64,000 nucleotides of DNA from JBGNFV01 sp049645705 (GTDB lineage Bacteria; Bacteroidota; Bacteroidia; Cytophagales; Cyclobacteriaceae): assembly GCA_049645705.1 (NCBI GenBank), contig JBARUK010000008.1:3026-67025 (forward strand), in the 5' to 3' direction. The position numbers were made by a program, and so were the translations under genes. A model generated the notes under the pieces. The model had not been told where the DNA came from and did no database searches. It was given only the letters and a program-made list of their open reading frames with translations. Numbering within the stretch: position 1 is the stretch's first letter; the number at the start of each line of letters is the position of its first letter. Of this stretch, positions 15,910 to 24,294 are shown one piece after another.

Positions 15910-18219
15910 ATGAAACTGCTCGACAACATAGATATCTCAAAATTAGAGCCCTACTACAAAGACAAACTCTCTGCCATAGGCGCTATAAATATCCTGAAGG
16001 AAGAACCCCTCACTAAAAGCGTAAGCGAGCCGCTCGGCGATTTTACTATAGGTACCGATGCGAAGGCCGGGCTGCAGATAGACCTGTATAATGAGCCCGG
16101 CGACCTCTCTAATGAAGATGAGGACAGCAAGGTAGACCTGCGGGACGCGCTTACCAGCAAGCAGGCTACCTTCTTAAAGTATTCGCTGAACGGTAATCTT
16201 AAGCTCAACGGAGGCTTCAAAGTGCCTAACATAGGCCTTCAGTCAGAAATAAACCAGCGCATAATCTTCAGTAGCTACCGTAAGCATGCCACCAACGAGA
16301 CGTTTAAGGAGGCCTTTTTGGGGGATATAACCTCCTTTCGCTTTATACTAAATAAAAATGATGTGCTCGCCCTGGATGAAGGCGAAGCCGTGAGTATGGT
16401 ACTGAATGGCAGCCTTACTTTTGGTGTAGACTTTAACTGGGCCGATGCCGTTACGTCCAGCCTGACCGAGATATCGAAACTGCTGAAGACAGCCGATACT
16501 ATTAAAATGAACCTCGGTGCTTCTGTGAGAGCAAAGGCCTCTGTCAATATCTCCGATAACTTCAACCTGTCCATCCAGAAGGCAGGCGATGAGTTTGTTG
16601 TTAACCTCAGCCGGGCAGGTAAAAATGTGCTCAATGCCTCCGCCGGATTCAGCGCAGGAGCTCAGATACAGAACCCAGAACTCATAGATGAGGTCATTGC
16701 CAAAGCCTTTGATAAAGGGGAGGCCGCAGTTATGGCAGATGCCGATAAGCTGCTGAACTCACTAAAGCAGTATGGTGAAAACCAGCTAACAAAGAGCAAA
16801 CTCCTGACAGAAGTAAAGAACAATGCAGACACATTGGAAAAGGCCGCCGGGATGCTGGGCCTGGATGCCAAAGCAGACGACATAAAGAGCGATGCCCTGA
16901 AGCACCTGCAGGCATACAAAGACAAACGGGACGCTATCAAAAGCGGTATCTCCGCCGTACTCAACTCAAAACTGGAGCTGGCAGGTGCCCTGACTTACAG
17001 CCGTACCCGTACCACCGATACCGTCTTTGGCGCCAGGCTGTATGCCTCCGCCCTGGAGAAGTACTTCGGTGATATTCGCTTCCTCAATGTCGATCCCCTG
17101 CTGCAGGCTCATGAGAAAAAGGAAAGTGGTGTCACCCTTACCGAATACAAGAAAGTAACTCAGCTTATAGTCAGCCGTGGTTTTGCCATAGGGCTCAATA
17201 TTGCCGGCTGGCGGGTAAAACTGGACGTACAAAAGACCAATACGCTTGATACAGAAACAGTACTGGACAACAGCCTGGTCAGGTTCAGAGTAAGCGACTA
17301 CAGCAATGAGCGCTCTGCCACCGCCATGGAAGGCAAAAACTTCCAGCACCTGGGTAATATTCAGTTTAATGCTAAGATGCCCGACCTCGCAGATAGCCAA
17401 AGCCAGGCCAGTTGCGATCAGTTCGATTATGCCTTTGTGCTTAACTATGAAGAGAAGCACGAGAAGATCAAAGGCAAGAACGAAGGCCAGATACGCCTGC
17501 GAAATATGGTCGATATAGCCAATAACTTCGGTATACTGGGAGACAGTGACGTGGAGCAGGTGTACGAGGAGCTATGGCAGAAACTGAAGAAGCAGCAGAC
17601 CGACTTCAAAGTCTTCCTGAATGTTCCATACGGACAGTTTGAAAATATACTCACCGACCTAAGCCAGCTCGATACCCCCGCCCTGGCTACTGCACTGAGC
17701 GAAGCCCTGCCGTACGTCAAGTACGATGGTCGCCGAACCATGGCCGAGCGCCGGGTAGCTTACGGAAGCTACTTCCAGGCCTACTTCAACACCAATGCAG
17801 GTAATATAACCAAACAGTCCATCAAGCAGAACATGTGGGAGGTACTGAACCAGCAGTATCCCACCCTGGCCACCTTTGAAAACACCTTCGAGGATGCCGG
17901 TGTCAACTACGGCGACATGGAAACCAAGTCCGTCGCCTACCAGCTATGGGATAATAACGTTAGTACCGACTGGGACATATTTAAAGAGCGTACGCTCGTC
18001 CCGCTTCGCGATAACATGACCTGGCACTACAAGAAGGTGCTGCTGCCCGAGAGTTTCAGAAAAGCAAGCGTCGTATTCCCCGCCCAGCGCGAACTATCCA
18101 TGCGCTTCCTCGCCCGCCTCATTCTCAACCTCACCGCCGGTAAGCAGATCACCGTAGAGAAAGGTTGCAGCTTTACCAGTGGAGATGAAGTGATAGCGTA
18201 TGGGGAGGGGGTGGAGTAG
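15910..18219 (+). CDS. unrecognised 769-residue protein
   Basis: There is no signal peptide and no membrane segment. The N-terminal 260 or so residues are rich in alternating strands (FLKYSLNGNLKLNGGFKVPNIGLQ, IKMNLGASVRAKASVNISDNFNLSIQ), followed by a helical, Lys/Asp/Ala-rich section (about 255-345: ADADKLLNSLKQYGENQLTK, LEKAAGMLGLDAKADDI) that could be a coiled coil. Then comes a second strand-rich part (LELAGALTYSRTRTTDTVFGARLY) and a mixed C-terminal third. The layout resembles a self-assembling or barrel-like cytoplasmic protein, but I know no family for it. It follows the three-gene cassette by 90 bp on the same strand, apparently with its own promoter region, so membership in that system is uncertain. 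Confidence 0.55.
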   Translation: MKLLDNIDISKLEPYYKDKLSAIGAINILKEEPLTKSVSEPLGDFTIGTDAKAGLQIDLYNEPGDLSNEDEDSKVDLRDALTSKQATFLKYSLNGNLKLNGGFKVPNIGLQSEINQRIIFSSYRKHATNETFKEAFLGDITSFRFILNKNDVLALDEGEAVSMVLNGSLTFGVDFNWADAVTSSLTEISKLLKTADTIKMNLGASVRAKASVNISDNFNLSIQKAGDEFVVNLSRAGKNVLNASAGFSAGAQIQNPELIDEVIAKAFDKGEAAVMADADKLLNSLKQYGENQLTKSKLLTEVKNNADTLEKAAGMLGLDAKADDIKSDALKHLQAYKDKRDAIKSGISAVLNSKLELAGALTYSRTRTTDTVFGARLYASALEKYFGDIRFLNVDPLLQAHEKKESGVTLTEYKKVTQLIVSRGFAIGLNIAGWRVKLDVQKTNTLDTETVLDNSLVRFRVSDYSNERSATAMEGKNFQHLGNIQFNAKMPDLADSQSQASCDQFDYAFVLNYEEKHEKIKGKNEGQIRLRNMVDIANNFGILGDSDVEQVYEELWQKLKKQQTDFKVFLNVPYGQFENILTDLSQLDTPALATALSEALPYVKYDGRRTMAERRVAYGSYFQAYFNTNAGNITKQSIKQNMWEVLNQQYPTLATFENTFEDAGVNYGDMETKSVAYQLWDNNVSTDWDIFKERTLVPLRDNMTWHYKKVLLPESFRKASVVFPAQRELSMRFLARLILNLTAGKQITVEKGCSFTSGDEVIAYGEGVE

Positions 18220-18467
18220 TATTATATTGCTGAATTTCAGTACTTTGTGATGTGTTTCTGTGCTTTGACTGTATAGCCTGGTTTGATAACTACCTACTAA
18301 AGTATTTTTTTGATAGAAATTATTGCAATTTATATGATCGAAAATCATTCAATAATTTACCGAATGAATAAAAAGTATATTCATAGTAGAAAAGTAGGTG
18401 TTTTTGTATAAAAGTTTCTCAACAAAGGTGTGGTATAATAATATTTGAATTTTACTATATTAATATG

Positions 18468-18500
18468 TTTAAGTAAATTGTATAGACAAAAATACTTTTG
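18468..18500 (+). promoter_or_regulatory. Bacteroidota-type promoter for the RiPP locus HTH gene
   Basis: TACTTTTG at 18493-18500 matches the TAnnTTTG -7 element; a weak TTTA lies about 21 bases upstream (18468-18471). It precedes the HTH start at 18526 in a very AT-rich 300-bp intergenic stretch (18220-18525). Confidence 0.45.
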
Positions 18501-18525
18501 TTGTCAATGAATCTATCTTTATGCT

Positions 18526-18762
18526 ATGTCTATAACCAGCTACTTTTCTCGTCTGCAGAGAATGGATGACCTAATTCGACGCAAAGCCACCGGCACTCCA
18601 ACAGAGTTTGCTCATAGAATGGACTTAAGTCGAAGTATGCTATTTAAGTATCTTGAAGTCATTAAGGAGTTGGATGGACCTGTCCAGTATTCGTCTCAGT
18701 TACAGACCTATTATTATTCCGAGCAGGTAGAGCTAAGTCTAGGCTATCGCCGCTTAGGGTAG
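18526..18762 (+). CDS. small winged-helix/HTH protein of the RiPP locus
   Basis: A 78-residue protein consisting of little but an HTH: RMDDLIRRKATGTPTEFAHRMDLSRSMLFKYLEVIKELDGPVQYSSQLQTYYY. The stretch after it resembles the wing of DeoR/HTH_11-like domains. Small proteins of this kind often flank peptide-modification clusters in Bacteroidota, where they probably act as local regulators (inference). It lies 129 bp upstream of the precursor gene on the same strand. Local base composition is AT-rich compared with the flanking housekeeping genes. Confidence 0.7.
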   Translation: MSITSYFSRLQRMDDLIRRKATGTPTEFAHRMDLSRSMLFKYLEVIKELDGPVQYSSQLQTYYYSEQVELSLGYRRLG

Positions 18763-18891
18763 AATTATTCTAAATTACTGAGTCTCATAATATAAGACTA
18801 CTAGTTTTTACGTTTACAATGTCCTCGTGATACGAAGACCGCGTAATCCGAAAAGCGAAAGAGTAGGTAATATTCTAAATCATCTATTATT

Positions 18892-19089
18892 ATGAAAAAA
18901 GTAGAAAAGTCTATCGACGAAATGATGCTTTCGTTAACGGAAATAGACACTAATCAAATGGGGGTTTTACATGGTGGTTTCACTGATCTTGAGGTGATGC
19001 CGAATGAAGAGTTGAATAACTTCATATGTTTCAATTCTGGTAATTGTGTTGAGAATTGTAAAGGAACCATAGTTGTTCCGGGAGAATAA
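18892..19089 (+). CDS. RiPP precursor peptide (GG-type leader, Cys-containing core)
   Basis: A 65-residue peptide directly upstream of a radical SAM/SPASM enzyme. The leader (MKKVEKSIDEMMLSLTEIDTNQMGVLHGG) has amphipathic spacing and ends with a Gly-Gly motif at residues 28-29, like natural-product precursors of Bacteroidota. The predicted core begins FTDLEVMPNEELNNF and contains three cysteines spaced C-x5-C-x3-C (CFNSGNCVENC), candidates for thioether or other radical SAM-installed crosslinks. No dedicated transporter or peptidase lies in the window. The start follows from the leader; AT-rich upstream DNA holds no better one. Confidence 0.75.
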   Translation: MKKVEKSIDEMMLSLTEIDTNQMGVLHGGFTDLEVMPNEELNNFICFNSGNCVENCKGTIVVPGE

Positions 19090-19095
19090 TTAACT

Positions 19096-19123
19096 AATAA
19101 TGCCACCCTTAGGTGGCATTATT
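19096..19123 (+). promoter_or_regulatory. intercistronic hairpin (partial terminator/attenuator)
   Basis: A perfect 12-bp stem (AATAATGCCACC with GGTGGCATTATT) and a 4-base loop, only 6 bases after the precursor stop and 19 bases before the maturase start. Such hairpins commonly let most transcripts end after the precursor, giving much more peptide than enzyme (inference). It overlaps a possible GTG start at 19113 of the maturase, which argues for the ATG at 19143. Confidence 0.65.
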
Positions 19124-19142
19124 TACCATAACAGTTAATAAT

Positions 19143-20510
19143 ATGAAATTAAGTCGCTTTAATTCATTTATTCCGTATAAAGGAAATGTAATTGCATTTA
19201 ATTCATTGACACAGCAATTCTTAGTACTTAAGCCAATGTTGCATGACTTGTTAATGGCATCGGCTAGAGAAGAGGGTGTAGATAAATTAATCGATTACCA
19301 CCCTACCTATTATAATGCTTTGTCTCAAAAAGGTTTTATTGTTTCAGATAACAAAAACGAAAATGAAGAAATAAAGAAATTGAGGGATGAGATTGATTTA
19401 GACGAAACCACATATCGGCTGATTATTAACCCTACAATGAATTGTAATTTTAAGTGCTGGTATTGCTATGAAAGTCATATCAAAGATTCTAAAATGACAG
19501 ATGAAACGGTAGAAAAGGTTAAGTGTCATATTGAAAAAGTATTTCATGAACAAAAAGAACTTAAATCCTTTCATCTTTCATGGTTTGGCGGAGAACCACT
19601 CTTATATTATAAGAAGGTAATAGTACCCATTTCAGATTTTGCCAGAAATTTGTTTAGCGATTCAGATATTGAATTTGATATGTCATTTACGACTAATGGC
19701 TATTTAGTGAATGACGAATTAATTCAGCACCTCAAAAAATTTGATGGTACTTTTTTACAAATAACACTCGACGGAAGTAAAGATCAACATAATAAAATAA
19801 GATATGTAAGTAAAAACAAGGGTTCATATGAAGAGATTCGTGATAATATCATACTGCTTGCTCAAAACCAGATAAGGGCTAGTGTAAGAGTAAATTACAC
19901 GGGTGAAACCCTTGAAACAATTGATGGAATTCTAGATGATTTTCAAGATCTTGATAGAAACGTTAAAGCTTTTATAAACTTTTCTTTCCATAATGTATGG
20001 CAGGATGGTAAGCCTGATGTAGATAAAGTAGAGGAGATTATAACATCATTTAGAAGAGCAGGTTTCGCTACGAGCTCTCAATTTTCTAATGTGAATAGTT
20101 TCAGGCAATCTTGTTATGCAGATAAAAAGAACCAGGCAACGATTAATTTCAATGGTGAAGTCCATAAGTGTACAGCTCGCGACTTTACTACTGACCGTGC
20201 AGAAGGTATTCTTCACGATGATGGCTCTATTGCCTGGAATGAAAAGTATTACCAGCGAATGGATAGTAAGTTCAAAAACAGTCCTTGTATGAGCTGTCGC
20301 ATTCAACCTATCTGTAATGGGGGGTGTTCCCAGCAAGCGATGGAACAATCACATCACGATTATTGTGTATGGGAAGACCAAGGTGTTTCTAAAGATGAGA
20401 TTGTGCTAAGCAAGTTTAAGCAGATGGTAGAAATGAAGGTACTTAGAGAAGAATCCGCTGCAGCAAAAGCTGCCGAAAAAGAAGCTCAAAAAGAAACCGT
20501 CACTGCATAA
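19143..20510 (+). CDS. radical SAM/SPASM peptide maturase
   Basis: A 455-residue protein from the ATG at 19143. The first 85 residues resemble the peptide-recognition (RRE-like) part seen in such maturases. The radical SAM motif is Cys101-x3-Cys105-x2-Cys108 (MNCNFKCWYCYE), followed by SWFGGEPLL and FTTNGY strands. The C-terminal SPASM region supplies auxiliary-cluster cysteines (VHKCTARDF, SPCMSCRIQPICNGGCSQQA, HHDYCVWE). The last 25 residues are an Ala/Glu/Lys-rich tail. It lies directly downstream of the Cys-containing precursor, so it most likely installs crosslinks on that core. Codon use is AT-rich, unlike the neighbouring core genes, which suggests transfer. Confidence 0.85.
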   Translation: MKLSRFNSFIPYKGNVIAFNSLTQQFLVLKPMLHDLLMASAREEGVDKLIDYHPTYYNALSQKGFIVSDNKNENEEIKKLRDEIDLDETTYRLIINPTMNCNFKCWYCYESHIKDSKMTDETVEKVKCHIEKVFHEQKELKSFHLSWFGGEPLLYYKKVIVPISDFARNLFSDSDIEFDMSFTTNGYLVNDELIQHLKKFDGTFLQITLDGSKDQHNKIRYVSKNKGSYEEIRDNIILLAQNQIRASVRVNYTGETLETIDGILDDFQDLDRNVKAFINFSFHNVWQDGKPDVDKVEEIITSFRRAGFATSSQFSNVNSFRQSCYADKKNQATINFNGEVHKCTARDFTTDRAEGILHDDGSIAWNEKYYQRMDSKFKNSPCMSCRIQPICNGGCSQQAMEQSHHDYCVWEDQGVSKDEIVLSKFKQMVEMKVLREESAAAKAAEKEAQKETVTA

Positions 20511-20514
20511 AAAA

Positions 20515-20540
20515 ACCGCAGCGGCCTGAGCCACTGCGGT
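20515..20540. terminator. intrinsic terminator after the RiPP locus
   Basis: ACCGCAGCGGC, loop CTGA, GCCACTGCGGT, one mismatch, preceded by an A run. It serves the maturase and possibly the convergent gene at 20566. Confidence 0.75.
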
Positions 20541-20565
20541 CTTATATCTTTCTGATTAGGTAAGC

Positions 20566-21138
20566 TTACCAGCCCAGGCCAATGTTCAGGCCGAAGCGGC
20601 CACCGAATCCGTCAGATTCGCCATTTAGTTCAGGCATTTCATCATCCATGAACTCATCGTCTATGCTAAAGTCAACAGACTTGTACTGTGGACCCGCAAA
20701 CAGGTCGATCACCATCTTTTCCGAGATCACGAACTGGTAGCCTATAAGGGCACCACCACCGACAGAGCTGCGTGAGCTGCTGTAGTATATGTCGCCTTCA
20801 GCATCTGACCATTCGCTGGAGGCGGAACGATAGCGGACAAACCCACCTACATACAAGCCTTTCATAGACTCATCGAAGTAGTAGCGATACTCAGGGATCA
20901 AAATCAACCCACGGTCAGTCTGGTCACCGTTGCCAATTCCCCAGTTACGGTTAATAAGACCGCCCGAAAGCTGTACCGTTGAGTTGGCATTAACGGGAAG
21001 CTCATAGGCTAGCTGGTACTGACCGAAAAACAGGCCGAAGAAGTTGGTTTTGGCAGCGCCATCAAAATACTGGGCTTTTGCTTCAGTAGTAGCAAACGCA
21101 GCTACGGCCACAAGAGCCACAAGTAATAGCTTTTTCAT
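20566..21138 (-). CDS. outer-membrane beta-barrel protein (DUF3575-like)
   Basis: The start at 21138 places a signal peptide first (MKKLLLVALVAVAAFATTEAKAQ), giving 190 residues. The remainder alternates hydrophobic and polar residues as in a small outer-membrane barrel: FGLFFGQYQLAYELPVNANSTVQLSGGL, LILIPEYRYYF, GLYVGGFVRYR, GGALIGYQF, VIDLFAGPQYKS, ending in FGGRFGLNIGLGW with a terminal aromatic residue. The AYELP...ST-V-QLSGG region resembles DUF3575. Probable structural or small-solute role; nothing specific is visible. It is a single gene with its own promoter region. Confidence 0.7.
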   Translation of the reverse strand: MKKLLLVALVAVAAFATTEAKAQYFDGAAKTNFFGLFFGQYQLAYELPVNANSTVQLSGGLINRNWGIGNGDQTDRGLILIPEYRYYFDESMKGLYVGGFVRYRSASSEWSDAEGDIYYSSSRSSVGGGALIGYQFVISEKMVIDLFAGPQYKSVDFSIDDEFMDDEMPELNGESDGFGGRFGLNIGLGW

Positions 21139-21306
21139 AATGTTGATTTTAGGATCAATTTTTAAACAGCTCAAATGTATTTATTCGGCCTGTCCAAAAT
21201 GAATTGAATTATTCAAAATACTTACACGATAAATACTACTGCGCGATTGCGTTAAATGTAAAAAGGCAAACCTTCCATACAGACTGCAACTGACTTGCAA
21301 AAAAAT

Positions 21307-21332
21307 AGCCATCTGCCGGATGGCAGATGGCT
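21307..21332. terminator. intrinsic terminator
   Basis: AGCCATCTGCC, loop GGAT, GGCAGATGGCT, with an A run on the left, i.e. a T run for the minus-strand glgX transcript. Confidence 0.75.
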
Positions 21333-21338
21333 TGATAA

Positions 21339-23528
21339 TTAATAAGGCCTTATTTTTTTTTGTTGTTGTCCTTCATCCTCCTCTTCATCTTCCACTACCT
21401 TGCGCAGAAGTATAAGGGATCTGGGGTGAAGGTCCACCGATTCTTTGATAATCGTATTTTCATGCATAGTCTGGGGGTTTTCCGTATCCACGATGATCTC
21501 CCACTCAAACTTACGATGGCGCAGAGGAATGATAAAGGCTACCTTCTCCCAGTAGCTGTTGATCATCAGCATATAGGTGTGATCCGTAACCGGGTTGCCG
21601 CGTTCGTCCTTCTCCTCCATAGCATGTCCGTTCAGCAGCATACCCAGGCAGCGTACGTAGCTGTTGTCCCACTCCTCATCCGTCATATCATGACCATCCG
21701 GTGCCAGCCAGCGTATGTCACGCACGCCTACACCGTGTACCTTACGTCCGTGGAAGAACCGGCGTCGGCGCATTACCGGCGCATTTGTCCGGAACTCTAT
21801 CAGAGCCTTGGTAAAATCAAACAACGACTGCTGGCGCTCATCCCAGTTCCAGTCAAACCAGCTCAGCTCGTTGTCCTGGCAGTACACATTGTTATTACCT
21901 TTCTGTGTTCTGCCGTACTCGTCGCCCATGCTGATCATTGGGACACCCTGGCTCAGCATTAGTGTAGAGAGAAAGTTTCGCTTCTGCTTTTCACGCAGGG
22001 CTATTATTTCTTCATCATCAGTAGGGCCTTCCACGCCGCAGTTCCAGCTCAGGTTATGCGATTCACCATCGTTATTGTCCTCACCGTTCGCCTCGTTATG
22101 CTTTTCGTTATAGCTCACCAGGTCATGCAGCGTAAAGCCATCGTGGGCCGTCATAAAGTTGATACTCGCCGTAGGCTTGCGGCCATCAGTCTGGTACAGA
22201 TCGCTGCTACCCGTAAGGCGGTTGGCCATTTCACCCATCTGACTCTCATCGCTTCGCCAGAAACGGCGCACCGAATCACGGTACTTGCCGTTCCACTCTG
22301 CCCACAGTACGGGGAACTTACCTACCTGGTAGCCACCTTCACCTACGTCCCATGGTTCTGCTATCAGCTTCACCTGCGATACGATCGGATCCTGGTGTAT
22401 CGTGTCCAGGAAGGTAGACAGTTTGCCTACCTCGTGCAGTCCGCGGGCCAGGGTAGAGGCCAGGTCGAAGCGGAAGCCATCCACGTGCATCTCCGTTACC
22501 CAATAGCGCAGGCTGTCCATTACCAACTGCAGCGAGCGCGAGTGTAGCATGTTAAGGCTGTTGCCCGTACCCGTATAGTCCATATAGAAGCGCTCGTTCT
22601 CTTCTACCAGGCGGTAATATGCTTTGTTGTCTATACCTCTGAAGCAGAGAGTCGGACCATAGTGGTTACCCTCCGCTGTATGGTTGTACACCACATCCAG
22701 TATTACCTCTATGCCTTCCTTATGGTAGGCCTTTATCATCTCCTTAAATTCCTTTACCTGCTCACCGAGCTTGCCTGTGGCACTATAGCCCGAGTGTGGC
22801 GCAAAGAAACCGATAGTGTTGTATCCCCAGTAATTTTTAAGGTCCTTCTCCACCAGCGTCTGGTCATTGACAAACTGGTGAATAGGCATTAGCTCTATGG
22901 CCGTAACGCCGAGATCCTTAAAGTACTGTATCACCTGCGGCTGGGCCAGTCCCTTGTACGTACCGCGGATGTCTTCGTCCAGGTCTTCCCTTAGTTTAGT
23001 AAAGCCCTTTACGTGCAGTTCATATATGATTGACTTGTGCAAGGGCACATTTGGCATTTCTACACCTTCCCAATCGAAAGAGCTATCGATGACGATACTC
23101 TTGTTCATACCTCCCGCGCTGTCACGGTTGTCGAATTTCAGGTCCCGGTCCTTGCTTTCATCACTTACCGGGTAGCCAAACATAGCTTCTGACCAGTCTA
23201 TACGACCGTCTATCGCTTTTGCATAGGGGTCCAGGAGCAGCTTATGCTTGTTGAAGCGGTGGCCCGCTTCCGGCTCATGCGGACCGTCTACACGGTAGCC
23301 ATAGAGCTGTCCCGCTTTCAGCCCCGGAATGTAGATGTGCCATACGTGGTCTGTGCACTCCGTCACCTCTATGGCGTCGAACTCTTTTTCATCATCGGAG
23401 TGGTTGAAAAGACACAGCCATACGGCCGTTGCGTTTTCACTAAATAGTGCGAAGTTTATTCCCTGACCATCATAAGTAGCGCCTAACGGATAGGGCTTAC
23501 CAGGCCAGTATTCATTTATTGATTCCAA
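21339..23528 (-). CDS. glgX: glycogen debranching enzyme GlgX (GH13 isoamylase type)
   Basis: A 729-residue protein of full GlgX length. An N-terminal CBM48-like domain (YPLGATYDGQGINFALFSENATAVWLCLF) precedes the GH13 barrel. Barrel motifs: DVVYNHTAEG, the nucleophile Asp in GFRFDLAS (about residue 353), the acid/base Glu in LIAEPWD (about 390) and the third Asp in MTAHDGFTL (about 463). A C-terminal beta domain ends in a Lys/Glu/Gln-rich tail. Reaction: hydrolysis of alpha-1,6 branch linkages in glycogen-derived limit dextrins in the cytoplasm. No other glycogen gene is adjacent. Confidence 0.92.
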   Translation of the reverse strand: MESINEYWPGKPYPLGATYDGQGINFALFSENATAVWLCLFNHSDDEKEFDAIEVTECTDHVWHIYIPGLKAGQLYGYRVDGPHEPEAGHRFNKHKLLLDPYAKAIDGRIDWSEAMFGYPVSDESKDRDLKFDNRDSAGGMNKSIVIDSSFDWEGVEMPNVPLHKSIIYELHVKGFTKLREDLDEDIRGTYKGLAQPQVIQYFKDLGVTAIELMPIHQFVNDQTLVEKDLKNYWGYNTIGFFAPHSGYSATGKLGEQVKEFKEMIKAYHKEGIEVILDVVYNHTAEGNHYGPTLCFRGIDNKAYYRLVEENERFYMDYTGTGNSLNMLHSRSLQLVMDSLRYWVTEMHVDGFRFDLASTLARGLHEVGKLSTFLDTIHQDPIVSQVKLIAEPWDVGEGGYQVGKFPVLWAEWNGKYRDSVRRFWRSDESQMGEMANRLTGSSDLYQTDGRKPTASINFMTAHDGFTLHDLVSYNEKHNEANGEDNNDGESHNLSWNCGVEGPTDDEEIIALREKQKRNFLSTLMLSQGVPMISMGDEYGRTQKGNNNVYCQDNELSWFDWNWDERQQSLFDFTKALIEFRTNAPVMRRRRFFHGRKVHGVGVRDIRWLAPDGHDMTDEEWDNSYVRCLGMLLNGHAMEEKDERGNPVTDHTYMLMINSYWEKVAFIIPLRHRKFEWEIIVDTENPQTMHENTIIKESVDLHPRSLILLRKVVEDEEEDEGQQQKKIRPY

Positions 23529-23590
23529 TTAACATTGATGTTTAAACGTTGCAGGCTTTAAGATTATAAATGCCTGATCGAATGAGAAGA

Positions 23591-24229
23591 TTACGATAAC
23601 CGTTTGATAAGGTTTAACATTTCGCCCGGTTTCATTTCCTTGGCGTATAACGCCTGGTCTACCTCCATAGGAGCAGATCTGTCCATGCCTCCCAGGTCTA
23701 CAGGAGCAAAGCCGATATCTGAGATAAGACCGGCCACTTTACGTCTGGCATCTGCGTCATCACCTGCCAGGGGAACGGCCATTTGCTCTTCGCCGGTCCG
23801 GAAGGCCTTATCCTTCAGGTGCACGTAGTACACCGTATTAAAGGCCTTTACCACATGGGCATTCGGGAAGTGTCTGGCAGTGTGCTCAGATTCCCGCATG
23901 TTTTTATCTTCCTTCACCTGCCGGGCTATATCGCCGTCACGTTCAGGGTAGGGGTTACAGGTATCCAGTATCACTTTGCCTTTCAGGCTTTCGGCCAGTT
24001 CGCCCGAGAGAGATTCAATATGCTTAAAGGTTACTGAAAGTACGACGACGTCGCCATACCTCGCCGCTTCGTCCGGTTTTCCTGCACAGGAGTTTTCTCC
24101 GGCTTCCTTTATCAGGTCCGAGAGCTCTTCCGGATGGCGGCTGCTGAATAATACGCTGTGACCGGCCCGGGCCAGGTGAAGCCCCAGGTTGCCGCCGATG
24201 TTTCCGGAACCGATAATGCCTATTTTCAT
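23591..24229 (-). CDS. NAD(P)-binding reductase of the F420:NADP-reductase-like family
   Basis: A 212-residue single-domain Rossmann protein. It starts MKIGIIGSGNIGGNLGLHLARAGHSVLFSSR, a dinucleotide-binding motif GxGxxG with a following Ser-Ser-Arg that fits NADPH. Later motifs VVLSVTF, VILDTCNPYPERDGD and HVVKAFNTVYYVHL are typical of the NADPH-dependent F420 reductase-like group, which in non-F420 bacteria acts on unknown substrates. Length matches the family. No operon partner; an MBL-fold gene lies 65 bp upstream on the same strand. Confidence 0.75.
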   Translation of the reverse strand: MKIGIIGSGNIGGNLGLHLARAGHSVLFSSRHPEELSDLIKEAGENSCAGKPDEAARYGDVVVLSVTFKHIESLSGELAESLKGKVILDTCNPYPERDGDIARQVKEDKNMRESEHTARHFPNAHVVKAFNTVYYVHLKDKAFRTGEEQMAVPLAGDDADARRKVAGLISDIGFAPVDLGGMDRSAPMEVDQALYAKEMKPGEMLNLIKRLS

Positions 24230-24294
24230 AACTTAGATTATCAAAAAGTATCGTAACTCTATCTTATTGATAATCAGATTGTAGGGTTTTAGTT

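Noticed and set aside
19113..19142. GTG start for the radical SAM maturase
   Set aside because: It lies inside the hairpin stem; the ATG at 19143 starts a sequence typical of the family.
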